The translations under genes and the position numbers were made by a program. From an uncultured Alloprevotella sp. (GTDB lineage Bacteria > Bacteroidota > Bacteroidia > Bacteroidales > Bacteroidaceae), in assembly GCA_944322325.1 (NCBI GenBank), contig CALUOQ010000006.1, positions 1-64,000 of the forward strand: 64,000 nt of DNA, given 5' to 3'. Shown here piece by piece: positions 18,282 to 26,047 of this stretch. The first letter of the stretch is position 1, and each line of letters starts with the position of its first letter. Under the pieces are notes generated by a model. The model was given only the letters and a program-made list of their open reading frames with translations, was not told where the DNA came from and made no database searches.

Positions 18282-18749
18282 TTAATAACGCTTCATGGCA
18301 CGGTCCATTTCCCTGCGGTCGTCTTTCTCACGCAAGGATTGCCGTTTGTCATATTCTTTTTTACCGCGGCAAAGTCCCAGCTGCATTTTCACCCGGCCAT
18401 TCTCGTCAAAAAACAATTTCAACGGCACAAGTGTAAAACCGGGAGCTTTTGTTTCTTCCTGCAATTGGCGAATTTCTTTTTTCTGAAGCAGCAATTTGCG
18501 TTCGCGGCGCGTATTATGATTATTGTATGAACCGAAATCGTATTCTGCCACATACATGTTTTTTACCCAGACTTCACCATTGTATATGTAGCAAAACGTG
18601 TCGACAAGACTGGCCTTGCCTGCGCGGATGCTCTTTACTTCCGTACCTGTAAGCACAAGCCCTGCCGTGTAACGGTCCAAGACCTCGTAATCGAACTCGG
18701 CCCGTTTGTTCTTGATTTGTACCCTGGCTGTTTTCGTTGTTTTTACCAT
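18282..18749 (-). CDS. smpB: SsrA-binding protein SmpB
   Basis: 155 residues, normal size. SmpB binds tmRNA and fits the ribosomal A site in trans-translation, the rescue of stalled ribosomes. The oligonucleotide-binding fold is recognisable from [28 protein letters not shown] and [11 protein letters not shown], followed by the basic C-terminal tail ([14 protein letters not shown]) that mimics mRNA. It begins the tight run smpB-metH-GH5-GH92-nucleotidyltransferase. No TAnnTTTG box is seen immediately upstream, so the promoter is unresolved. Confidence 0.97.
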   Translation of the reverse strand: MVKTTKTARVQIKNKRAEFDYEVLDRYTAGLVLTGTEVKSIRAGKASLVDTFCYIYNGEVWVKNMYVAEYDFGSYNNHNTRRERKLLLQKKEIRQLQEETKAPGFTLVPLKLFFDENGRVKMQLGLCRGKKEYDKRQSLREKDDRREMDRAMKRY

Positions 18750-18805
18750 AAAAATATGTAGGGTAATGCGTTTCCTATTTAATTGCCGGATAATTCCACA
18801 TTCAT

Positions 18806-19339
18806 TTATTCTACGAGGCGCAAGAAATGCGCTTCGTTTTCCTGAATATAGTGCGCGATCATTTCAGTGTAAGTTTCCTCGTGAGCGACAAACAAGTCGT
18901 CGAGCGCATCATACTGTGGAAATTTCTCATATAAGGCCATGAACTCGTCTTCACTATCACCTGCTACAGCACTTTCCTGACGCAAGGCAGCACCATGACG
19001 TTTGTAAATCCGAGCCGCTTTGTTGATGAGCCTGCCCAGTTCGTCCACGCCCCACAAGCGCATCGCATACGCAAACGGATTACGGAAAAACAAGTCGGCA
19101 TAGCCGTTACAGATTAATTGAACAAAGCCTCCTTCCATCAATTCATTGCGTAAAGTGGCATAAGCCCACAGCGTAATTTGCTCACCACTGAGGCACTGCA
19201 AGGCCTCAGCGGACCACTCACCTCCCACAGCCTCTGCCTGAAGCTGCGCGACGCGTTCTACGATGGAAGCAGCCCCGTTTGCCTGAATTTCTGACCATTC
19301 GCTACGACGAAGCGCAGGCATGGTTCCTTGCTCTATCAT
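18806..19339 (-). CDS. DUF4375/DMP19-like protein
   Basis: 177 residues with no signal peptide or membrane segment. The segment [20 protein letters not shown], then [19 protein letters not shown] and MLKEM-like helices, fits the all-helical DUF4375 (DMP19-like) family, in which a conserved NGG-type turn follows a YxxLxxE helix. DMP19 of Neisseria is a DNA mimic, but most family members are uncharacterised and that role should not be assumed. The chain is acidic at its C-terminus ([19 protein letters not shown]). It lies 56 bp upstream of smpB on the same strand and could be cotranscribed. Confidence 0.6.
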   Translation of the reverse strand: MIEQGTMPALRRSEWSEIQANGAASIVERVAQLQAEAVGGEWSAEALQCLSGEQITLWAYATLRNELMEGGFVQLICNGYADLFFRNPFAYAMRLWGVDELGRLINKAARIYKRHGAALRQESAVAGDSEDEFMALYEKFPQYDALDDLFVAHEETYTEMIAHYIQENEAHFLRLVE

Positions 19340-19457
19340 ATCTCAAACAAATTATAGAACATTTGTGTTGGGCAAAAATACGAAAAATTGCAGGAAAACA
19401 CCGATACACACGGGAATTAATGCGAACATCAGACAAATTAGCCCGCGAAAATATATG

Positions 19458-19498
19458 AAAAAAGGATGAGTCAATCGAATCTTCGTCAACTCATCCTT
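19458..19498 (-). terminator. Terminator downstream of tRNA-Ser
   Basis: A 10-bp stem, AAGGATGAGT (19462-19471) with 19489-19498, is followed on the minus strand by a T6 run. It starts about 10 nt after the tRNA 3' end. Confidence 0.8.
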
Positions 19499-19508
19499 CT
19501 TCGTACTG

Positions 19509-19596
19509 CGGAAAGTGAGGGATTCAAACCCCCGGTACGGTAAAACCGTACAGCGGATTTCGAGTCCGCCCCGATCGATCACTCCGGCAACTTTCC
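19509..19596 (-). tRNA. tRNA-Ser (CGA)
   Basis: 88-nt class II tRNA. Anticodon stem GCGGA/TCCGC encloses CTCGAAA, giving CGA for UCG codons. The long variable arm is TGTACGG/CCGTACC, discriminator G. It has its own promoter (19616-19609) and terminator. Confidence 0.95.
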
Positions 19597-19608
19597 TTAA
19601 ATCGGCTG

Positions 19609-19616
19609 CAAAGATA
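19609..19616 (-). promoter_or_regulatory. Promoter -7 box of tRNA-Ser (CGA)
   Basis: TATCTTTG on the minus strand, 12 bp before the tRNA 5' end, which places the start site a few bases before the mature tRNA. Confidence 0.75.
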
Positions 19617-19658
19617 GGATTTTCTGCTGAACCAACAAAATTTCCTGCTGCTTTTTCG

Positions 19659-20264
19659 CTATTTCTTTTTATAACGCTTGTTGAGACCTGCCACAACGTC
19701 CTCGGTAATGTCCATTGCGGGGTCTGCGTACAGGATATTGTCGCCCGCTTTGCTCAGAATGATGCTGTATCCTTTGCTCTTGTTGTATTCGCGCAGAAAG
19801 CTCTGGATGCTGTCGCGCATCTCTTTGTTATATTTCTGCTGCTCTTGATCGAACTGCACGGCCAGCTCTTCTTGCAAAGCCTGGAGTTCCTGCTGTTGTT
19901 TCTGTAAATTGGCCTGCGCCTTTTGGGCTTCTTCCTGCGTATAAGTTCCTTGTTGCATTTTCTGCTGGAACTCCATGAGCGCGTTTTCCAGTTTCTGCCC
20001 CTTACTGTTGAGCCTTGCCTTGAAACTTTCGCTTCGTTTGGTCAGCAACAGCGTATATTCCTTGCAGAATTCATACTGACTCATGAGGCTGTCCACTTCG
20101 ACATAGGCTATTTTCGTGGGCTGAACCGTATTGCTGTCTGCTTTCGGCAGGCCGGTTTCTTTGACTTTGGCGGCTGGGCCTTTCTCGTTATTGTTGCACG
20201 CGTTCGTTACGGCCAGCATGGTTGCGGCGCAGCACGCCAATGATAGGGTCTTTATCTTATTCAT
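19659..20264 (-). CDS. OmpH/Skp-like periplasmic chaperone lipoprotein
   Basis: 201 residues. A signal peptide ends in TNACNNNEKG with a possible lipidation Cys 23. After a linker the strand KIAYVEVDSLMSQYEF is followed by a long coiled coil (about residues 75-155, rich in Gln, Lys and Glu) and a return strand SIILSKAGDNILYADPAMDIT, the Skp/OmpH layout. Skp-type trimers hold unfolded outer-membrane proteins in the periplasm. The ATG overlaps the stop of the small membrane protein gene by ATGA at 20261-20264, so the two are probably translated together from the promoter at 20525-20518. Confidence 0.88.
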   Translation of the reverse strand: MNKIKTLSLACCAATMLAVTNACNNNEKGPAAKVKETGLPKADSNTVQPTKIAYVEVDSLMSQYEFCKEYTLLLTKRSESFKARLNSKGQKLENALMEFQQKMQQGTYTQEEAQKAQANLQKQQQELQALQEELAVQFDQEQQKYNKEMRDSIQSFLREYNKSKGYSIILSKAGDNILYADPAMDITEDVVAGLNKRYKKK

Positions 20265-20497
20265 AAATGAGTAGTTTCGCGATGTGGGAGTGAAGATGAT
20301 TTTTCAGAAACAGCAAAGCGTCGTGGGCGCCGCAGCTCCTTATCCAAGGCCTGTGCGCAATGTATGCCCTTGTCGTTGAGCGCCTTGTTGCCGTCCACGT
20401 GCGTATGCACAAAGTCACGGTTAAAGAACAACCGCACGGACAACAACACGACACCTATTGCAATTATTAACAAAGTGGATAGAAGTACGTGTAACAT
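20261..20497 (-). CDS. Small conserved membrane protein upstream of the OmpH gene
   Basis: 78 residues. One N-terminal transmembrane helix (LHVLLSTLLIIAIGVVLLSV) is followed by a cytosolic-type tail with NKALNDKGIHCAQALDKELRRP, a block I recall from short Bacteroidales proteins of the same layout. The single Cys lies in this block. Function is unknown. It is the first gene after the promoter at 20525-20518 and overlaps the OmpH-like gene by 4 bp. This suggests a link to envelope biogenesis, though that is inference from position only. Confidence 0.75.
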   Translation of the reverse strand: MLHVLLSTLLIIAIGVVLLSVRLFFNRDFVHTHVDGNKALNDKGIHCAQALDKELRRPRRFAVSEKSSSLPHRETTHL

Positions 20498-20504
20498 TCT
20501 TTCC

Positions 20505-20512
20505 TAATTTTG
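20505..20512 (+). promoter_or_regulatory. Promoter -7 box of pepD
   Basis: TAATTTTG matches TAnnTTTG; the leader to the pepD ATG would be about 90 nt. Its start site would fall inside the opposite promoter. Confidence 0.6.
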
Positions 20513-20517
20513 CGATG

Positions 20518-20525
20518 CAAAGATA
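20518..20525 (-). promoter_or_regulatory. Promoter -7 box of the small membrane protein-ompH operon
   Basis: TATCTTTG on the minus strand, 20 bp before the ATG at 20497. It faces the plus-strand box at 20505-20512 across five bases. Confidence 0.75.
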
Positions 20526-20610
20526 CAGCATCCCGGCTACGTATCTCTGCTTGCGCCCCCTATTTTAACAATTAATTCCACTTTATTAAGAAACTGCAAA
20601 ACTACATCAC

Positions 20611-22068
20611 ATGGAACTCAATCAGTTACAACCCAAAGAAGTTTTTGACTGCTTTGCACAGGTCAACCAAGTACCGCGTCCCTCGAAGCGCGAAGAGAAG
20701 ATGATTGCTTTTCTCGTGGATTTTGGGAAAAAGCTTCAACTGCCAACCAAGGTGGACGAAACAGGCAATGTACTCATCAGCAAACCGGCCACGCCGGGTT
20801 ATGAAAATCGCAAGACGGTCGTCCTGCAAAGCCACATGGACATGGTTTGCGAGAAAAACGCCGCCATGACGTTCGACTTCGACGTCGATGCCATCCAGTC
20901 GTACGTCGACGGCGAGTGGCTGAAGGCAAAGGGCACGACACTGGGCGCCGATGACGGCATTGGCGTAGCCATGCAGATGGCTGTTCTTCTGTCCAGCGAA
21001 ATAGCCCACGGACCGCTGGAATGCCTCTTCACCCGTGACGAGGAAACGGGGCTTACAGGCGCGGCCGGTCTGAAATCTGGTTTCATGTCGGGCGATTATC
21101 TGATTAACCTCGACTCGGAAGACGAGGGTCAGATTTTCGTCAGCTGCGCCGGCGGTGCGCGGACTACGGCCGAATTCGCTTACGACGAGATCCCTGTACC
21201 GGAAGGATATTTTACTTTCAAGGTTGAAATAAAAGGTCTTACGGGCGGGCACTCCGGCGACGACATCAACAAGAAGCGGGCCAACGCCAACAAGTTGCTC
21301 GTACGTTTCCTCCTTTCGGCTTTCACGAAGTATGACCTATATCTGGTTGACATCCAAAGCGGTGGTCTGCATAACGCTATCCCCCGTGAGGGTTACGCCA
21401 TCTGCGCTGTGCCCATGACCAATAAAGAAGGCATTCGCGTGGACCTGAATCTGTTGGCCGCCGAGGTCGAAGAGGAATACAGCCGCACCGAGCCTTCCGT
21501 GCAGTTCCTGCTCGAAAGCGCTGCTCCTGCCACGACGGCGGTCGACAAGGACACCACACGCCGCCTGCTCCTGAGCCTGCAAGCCCTGCACAACGGCATC
21601 TTTGCCATGAGCCAGGACTTGGATTGGTTGGTGGAGACCTCCTCCAATTTGGCCAGCATACGTCGGGAAGCAGGAGCTATTGTGGTGACAACCAGCCAGC
21701 GTAGCAGCATTGGCAGTGCCCGCGAAAACATGAGCACCACTGTGCGCGCCACGTTCGAACTGGCCGGAGCGAAAGCCACGACCAACGAGGGCTATCCCGG
21801 ATGGAAGATGAACCCAAACAGCGAGATACTGAAAATTGCGACGGAAAGTTACAAACGCTTATTCGGCAAAGAACCCAAAATTCTGGCCATCCATGCCGGT
21901 CTTGAGTGCGGTTTGTTCAGCGAAAAGTATCCGCACCTTGACATGATTAGCGTCGGCCCTACGCTCCGCGGTGTTCACTCACCCGACGAGCGGCTCTACA
22001 TCCCTTCCGTGCAACTGGTGTGGGATCATCTGCTCGACATACTGAAACATATTCCTGCTGCCGAATGA
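20611..22068 (+). CDS. pepD: Aminoacyl-histidine dipeptidase (M20 peptidase)
   Basis: 485 residues, normal for PepD/peptidase D. It hydrolyses Xaa-His and other dipeptides in the cytoplasm. Metal-binding blocks are present in order: QSHMDMV (His), GADDGIGVAM (bridging Asp), TRDEETGLTGA (Glu pair) and GGHSGDDI. A final His lies in VGPTLRGVHSPDERLYI. The stop overlaps the next gene's start as ATGA (22065-22068), coupling it to the beta-helix lipoprotein. Its promoter is interlocked with that of the divergent ompH operon. Confidence 0.95.
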   Translation: MELNQLQPKEVFDCFAQVNQVPRPSKREEKMIAFLVDFGKKLQLPTKVDETGNVLISKPATPGYENRKTVVLQSHMDMVCEKNAAMTFDFDVDAIQSYVDGEWLKAKGTTLGADDGIGVAMQMAVLLSSEIAHGPLECLFTRDEETGLTGAAGLKSGFMSGDYLINLDSEDEGQIFVSCAGGARTTAEFAYDEIPVPEGYFTFKVEIKGLTGGHSGDDINKKRANANKLLVRFLLSAFTKYDLYLVDIQSGGLHNAIPREGYAICAVPMTNKEGIRVDLNLLAAEVEEEYSRTEPSVQFLLESAAPATTAVDKDTTRRLLLSLQALHNGIFAMSQDLDWLVETSSNLASIRREAGAIVVTTSQRSSIGSARENMSTTVRATFELAGAKATTNEGYPGWKMNPNSEILKIATESYKRLFGKEPKILAIHAGLECGLFSEKYPHLDMISVGPTLRGVHSPDERLYIPSVQLVWDHLLDILKHIPAAE

Positions 22069-23534
22069 AGCCTTTGCGTACGGCGTTCCGTCTATGGCTG
22101 TGCACGTTACTCCTCACCCTGACAGCGGGTTGCTGGCAGGATGAGGAGTTCAGCACTGCCCCCACCGACCTGCTGCGCTTTTCGACCGATTCCGTCAACT
22201 TCGACACCGTCATTAGCGGCCAGCCCACCAATACCCGCACGTTCATGGTCTACAACCCCAATGCACGGTCGCTCCGCATCAGCCGCGCCTTTCTGGGGCG
22301 TGGTACGGAATCGGTATTCCGCGTGAACATCGACGGAACGTTTCTGGAAAACGGTGAAGCCAGTAATTTTGAACTCTATGCCGAAGACAGTTTGCGTGTT
22401 TTTCTCGAAATGACAGCCCCGGTAAGCGACAGCGACGAAGCGGTTGCTGTTGAGGACGAGCTTACGTTTGTCCTCGAAAGCGGGCAGACCCAATCTGTTA
22501 CGCTTACGGCATACGGACAGGACGTCGTCGTACTCAAAGGCTGGACAGTGACGGCCGATACGACCTTGACCGCACGCAGGCCCTATCAGGTTTACGACAG
22601 CCTCGTCGTAGCACCAGACGTCACATTGAACCTACCGGCAGGCGCCCGCCTTTACTTTCATCCCGACGCCCGGCTCATCGTACACGGAACGCTCCGGGCC
22701 GAGGGTGCCTTGGGCAATGAAGTCATGATGCGTGGCGACCGCATGGGCAACATGTTCTCCAACCAACCCTACGACCTCATTCCCGGACAATGGGGCGGCA
22801 TCGTCCTGACGTCCGGAAGCTACGGCAATATATTCAACTACTGCGACATACACAGCGGCAGTTTCGGTCTGCGCTGCGATTCGGCGGACGTGAGCCGCGA
22901 GAAAGTGCGTATCGAAAATTCGGTCCTGCACAATGTGAGCGGTGACGTGCTTACCGCTCGTGCATGTAGCCTGTTTGTCGGCAACAGCCAGCTGACCAAT
23001 GCCGGTGGCAACTGCGTCACACTCTATGGTGGCAGCAGCCGTTTTGTCCATTGTACCATTGCCAACTTCTATGCCTTTACCGGCGGACGCGGTGTCGCTC
23101 TCTCCTACACCAACGCCGACGGTTCCATCCCCTACCCGCTCCATCAGGCCGAATTCCTCAACTGTCTGATAACGGGTTACGGTGAGGACGAAATTATGGG
23201 CGCCCAATCCGCCGATCACGCCGACCTGCCTTTCAATTATTTGTTCCGTAATTGCCTGCTCGACACGCCCGAATTTGTCGACGAACAGGTACAGAACTGT
23301 CTGTGGGATAACGACGAGGCCGCCGTCTGGCGCGAGGGGAATTTCTCGCCGGCCTTCGACCTCGACCGACTGCTCTTCCGTTTTTCGCTTGACTCCCTTT
23401 CGTCGGCCGTAGGCAATGCCGACCCCACCGTCACCCAGACTTATTATCCCTACGACCGGCTGGGACGCAGCCGCCTCGACGACGGCCGTTCCGACATAGG
23501 GTGTTACGAGCTATTGGAAGTTGGCGCTGAATAA
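22065..23534 (+). CDS. Lipoprotein with right-handed beta-helix repeats
   Basis: 489 residues from ATG 22065 (MKPLRTAFRLWL). This start is supported by the ATGA overlap and by the lipoprotein signal LLLTLTAGCW that it exposes near the N-terminus. Residues about 25-160 form Ig-like beta-sandwich sequence (LRFSTDSVNFDTVISGQPTN). From about 190, repeated short strands with Asn/Gly turns (FNYCDIHSGSFGLRCDS, IENSVLHNVSGDVL, FVHCTIANFYAF) indicate a parallel beta-helix of the pectate-lyase-like superfamily. The chain closes with a DIGCYE motif, as in other such proteins. It is probably surface or periplasmic; the ligand is unknown and no catalytic site can be named. Confidence 0.8.
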   Translation: MKPLRTAFRLWLCTLLLTLTAGCWQDEEFSTAPTDLLRFSTDSVNFDTVISGQPTNTRTFMVYNPNARSLRISRAFLGRGTESVFRVNIDGTFLENGEASNFELYAEDSLRVFLEMTAPVSDSDEAVAVEDELTFVLESGQTQSVTLTAYGQDVVVLKGWTVTADTTLTARRPYQVYDSLVVAPDVTLNLPAGARLYFHPDARLIVHGTLRAEGALGNEVMMRGDRMGNMFSNQPYDLIPGQWGGIVLTSGSYGNIFNYCDIHSGSFGLRCDSADVSREKVRIENSVLHNVSGDVLTARACSLFVGNSQLTNAGGNCVTLYGGSSRFVHCTIANFYAFTGGRGVALSYTNADGSIPYPLHQAEFLNCLITGYGEDEIMGAQSADHADLPFNYLFRNCLLDTPEFVDEQVQNCLWDNDEAAVWREGNFSPAFDLDRLLFRFSLDSLSSAVGNADPTVTQTYYPYDRLGRSRLDDGRSDIGCYELLEVGAE

Positions 23535-23593
23535 TGAAAAAGAATCCGACGTCTTCTGACGATGCCTCGCGAGCAGTTCCCACTGCCTGCTTT

Positions 23594-23628
23594 TATATTG
23601 TCAACTGTCCATTATCAATTGTCAACTA
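23594..23628. repeat. Heptamer tandem repeat upstream of dnaB
   Basis: Five imperfect 7-bp units: TATATTG, TCAACTG, TCCATTA, TCAATTG, TCAACTA (23594-23628), ending 7 bp before the dnaB ATG. Similar (A)TTGTCAA-type heptamers occur between genes in several bacterial groups. Function is unknown; it sits where a ribosome would load. Confidence 0.6.
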
Positions 23629-23635
23629 AAAAAAC

Positions 23636-25174
23636 ATGCCCAGCAATACATCTCCTTCCAGACCCACTCACCGCAAGCGCACCGACGAGGTCGCCGGCCA
23701 TCTCCAGCCCCAAGCGCCCGAAATCGAGAAAGCCGTCCTCGGCGCCCTGATGGTCGAAAAGGACGCCTACGCCAAAGTCTGCGAAATCCTGCGGCCCGAG
23801 AGTTTCTACGAGTACCGCCATCAGGTTATCTTCGAAGCCATCCAGCGCCTCAGTATCGAGAACAAACCCGTCGACATCCTTACCGTGACCGAACAGTTGC
23901 GCGCTGACGGTCACCTCGACGACGCCGGCGGTCCTTTCTACATCACGCAGCTCAGCGGACTCGTCGCCTCGGCCGCTCACATCGAGTACCACGCCAGTAT
24001 CATCGCGCAGAAACATCTGGCCCGCGAACTCATCGCCTACACCGGCCAGATTCAAGAAAAAGCCTTCGACGACATGCAGGACGTCGACGAACTCATGCAG
24101 GAAGCCGAAGGCAAGCTCTTCGAAATCTCGCAGAAGAACCTGAAAAACGATTACACCCAAATCGACCCCGTCATCAACGAGGCTTACGACATGCTCCAAA
24201 AGGCGGCCGCTCGCAGCGACGGACTCAGCGGCATTGCCAGCGAGTTCACCGAGCTCGACAGCATCACGAGCGGCTGGCAGAACTCCGACCTCGTCATCCT
24301 CGCCGCCCGTCCCGCCATGGGTAAGACGGCGTTTGCCCTGAGTATGGCCAAAAACATCGCCGTCGACCAGAAAATTCCGGTGGCCTTCTTCTCGCTCGAA
24401 ATGTCCAACGTGCAGCTCGTCAACCGTCTTATCATCAACGTGTGCGAGATACCCGGCGAGAAAATCAAGAGCGGCCAGCTGGCTCCCTACGAGTGGGGTC
24501 AGCTCGACTACAAAATCAAGGAACTCATCGGAGCCCCTCTTTATGTCGACGACACCCCTTCGCTGTCCGTGTTCGAGCTTCGTTCCAAAGCCCGCCGCCT
24601 CGTTCGCGACCACGGTGTCCGCCTCATCATGATCGACTACCTACAGCTGATGAACGCCTCCGGTATGCGTTTCGGCAGCCGGCAGGAAGAGGTTTCCACC
24701 ATCAGCCGCTCGCTCAAGGGACTGGCCAAGGAGCTCAACATCCCCATCCTTGCGCTCAGCCAGCTCAACCGCGGGGTCGAGGGGCGCGACGGCATCGAGG
24801 GCAAGCGCCCCCAGCTGAGCGACCTGCGCGAATCCGGCGCCATCGAACAGGACGCCGACATGGTCCTCTTCATCCACCGTCCCGAGTACTACCACATTTA
24901 TGAGGACGAAAAGGGCCGCGACCTGCGCGGTATGGCTGAAATCATCATTGCCAAGCACCGTAACGGCGCCGTGGGCGACGTGCTCCTCTCCTTCAAGGGC
25001 CAGTACGCCCGTTTCCAGAATCCCGACGACGACAGCCTCGGTGCCCTTGCTCCCGGCGACCCCATCATGGGCTCGCGCATGAACAGCCAGGATTTCCCCG
25101 ACGCCGGCACCCTGCCGCCACCCGGCGAGTCGCCCTTCGCGCCGCTGCCTGCCGATGGAGCTCCGCCTTTCTGA
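23636..25174 (+). CDS. dnaB: Replicative DNA helicase DnaB
   Basis: 512 residues. DnaB is the hexameric 5'-3' helicase of the replication fork. The N-terminal helical domain starts PQAPEIEKAVLGALM. The RecA-like C-terminal domain has Walker A ARPAMGKTAF, the SLEMS motif, Walker B LIMIDYLQLM and LALSQLNRGVE with RPQLSDLRESGAIEQDAD. There is no intein. The C-terminal tail is Pro-rich and variable. The gene lies 101 bp after the beta-helix lipoprotein, and a strong terminator follows at 25197. Confidence 0.98.
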   Translation: MPSNTSPSRPTHRKRTDEVAGHLQPQAPEIEKAVLGALMVEKDAYAKVCEILRPESFYEYRHQVIFEAIQRLSIENKPVDILTVTEQLRADGHLDDAGGPFYITQLSGLVASAAHIEYHASIIAQKHLARELIAYTGQIQEKAFDDMQDVDELMQEAEGKLFEISQKNLKNDYTQIDPVINEAYDMLQKAAARSDGLSGIASEFTELDSITSGWQNSDLVILAARPAMGKTAFALSMAKNIAVDQKIPVAFFSLEMSNVQLVNRLIINVCEIPGEKIKSGQLAPYEWGQLDYKIKELIGAPLYVDDTPSLSVFELRSKARRLVRDHGVRLIMIDYLQLMNASGMRFGSRQEEVSTISRSLKGLAKELNIPILALSQLNRGVEGRDGIEGKRPQLSDLRESGAIEQDADMVLFIHRPEYYHIYEDEKGRDLRGMAEIIIAKHRNGAVGDVLLSFKGQYARFQNPDDDSLGALAPGDPIMGSRMNSQDFPDAGTLPPPGESPFAPLPADGAPPF

Positions 25175-25196
25175 TACCGATGCGTTTGCCATACCG

Positions 25197-25225
25197 GGCC
25201 GCCCCACTGACGGGCGGCCTTTTTT
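25197..25225 (+). terminator. Strong intrinsic terminator of dnaB
   Basis: Perfect 8-bp GC stem GGCCGCCC/GGGCGGCC (25197-25204 with 25212-25219), 7-nt loop, then T6, 22 bp after the stop codon. Confidence 0.92.
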
Positions 25226-25596
25226 GTGCCTTGCCCGAATCTGTCGCCTTACTGGCATAAAAGGTATCCCGGGCTTACAGAAAACTTTACGAAACGAACA
25301 GCAATACTTGCGCACTCGTATGCACGTGCAGCCTTCCGAACCGTCCGGCCAACGGGCCCTGATACAGGTGGAGTACTACGTCAGGAAAAACAAGTACTAC
25401 GATAGAAATTCCTAAGACTACGATAGGATTTTCTAGGACTACGATAGAAAATCCTGGGACTACACTTGTTTTTCGCGCCCCGACGCCCCACTTTCCGACA
25501 AGCGGGAGAACTTCACTTCGGAGCCACCACAGGCTTTTTAGCGTAGTTTCACGCGATTTCAACACGGTAGCAGTCGGGCGGTCGGCGGATTTTGCC
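25226..25596. other. Intergenic region holding repeat array A
   Basis: Between the dnaB terminator and the ruvX promoter there is no supported gene. Frames that cross the 21-bp array read as low-complexity peptides. The left part (25226-25370) shows nothing recognisable. Confidence 0.5.
25375..25480. repeat. 21-bp-period tandem array A with inverted-repeat borders
   Basis: Five ACTAC starts fall at 25375, 25396, 25417, 25438 and 25459, an exact period of 21 bp. The core unit is ACTACGATAGAAATTCCTAGG; in the order above, units 2 to 4 are the best conserved. Units 2-5 are bounded by a perfect 10-bp inverted repeat: AAAAACAAGT (25386-25395) and ACTTGTTTTT (25464-25473). Related arrays are at 35521 and 53319. 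There are no spacers, so it is not CRISPR. Confidence 0.85.
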
Positions 25597-25604
25597 TAAC
25601 TTTG
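25597..25604 (+). promoter_or_regulatory. Promoter -7 box of ruvX, almost touching the start codon
   Basis: TAACTTTG ends only 5 bp before the ATG at 25610. The start site would fall at or just before the start codon, so the mRNA is probably leaderless or nearly so. Confidence 0.7.
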
Positions 25605-25609
25605 CAGCG

Positions 25610-26047
25610 ATGAGCCGAATTATAGCCATAGACTACGGGCGCAAGCGGACGGGCATCGCCGTGACAGACCCCGCCCAAATCATTGCCAACGGGCTGACCA
25701 CCGTGGCCACCTCCGAACTCTTACCCTTTTTGACCGACTACCTCAAGCGCGAAGCCGTGGAGCGTATTGTCGTGGGGCTGCCCGTACAGACCGACGGCAC
25801 AGCCTCCGAAAACCAGCAGCGCGTCAGGGCATTCGTGCGGCGCTTCAGCCAAGCCCATCCCGACGTGCCGGTGGACTACTGCGACGAGCGGTTCACCTCA
25901 GTGCTGGCCCACCGCGCCATGATCGACGGCGGGCTGCGCCGGTCGGAACGGCAGAACAAGGCGCTCGTCGACGAAATCAGCGCGACCATCATTCTGCAAT
26001 CGTACATGGAAGCGCGCCGAACCCAGACCAAAACCACACCATTATGA
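25610..26047 (+). CDS. ruvX: Pre-16S rRNA nuclease / Holliday-junction-resolvase-like protein RuvX (YqgF)
   Basis: 145 residues from ATG 25610 (MSRIIAIDYGRKRTGIAV). An upstream in-frame ATG at 25592 lies within or before the promoter box and is rejected. The RNase H-like fold shows the catalytic Asp in AIDYG, VVGLPVQTDGT, and a DERFTSVLAHR motif. YqgF matures the 5' end of 16S rRNA. The stop codon overlaps the def ATG as ATGA, so def is coupled to it. Confidence 0.93.
   Translation: MSRIIAIDYGRKRTGIAVTDPAQIIANGLTTVATSELLPFLTDYLKREAVERIVVGLPVQTDGTASENQQRVRAFVRRFSQAHPDVPVDYCDERFTSVLAHRAMIDGGLRRSERQNKALVDEISATIILQSYMEARRTQTKTTPL

Noticed and set aside
9606-18749. Polysaccharide utilisation locus around the GH5 and GH92 genes
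   Set aside because: No SusC, SusD, hybrid two-component or anti-sigma genes are nearby; only the two glycosidases are present.
25375-25480. CRISPR array
   Set aside because: Units abut at 21 bp with no unique spacers, the units themselves vary, and no cas genes are in the window.
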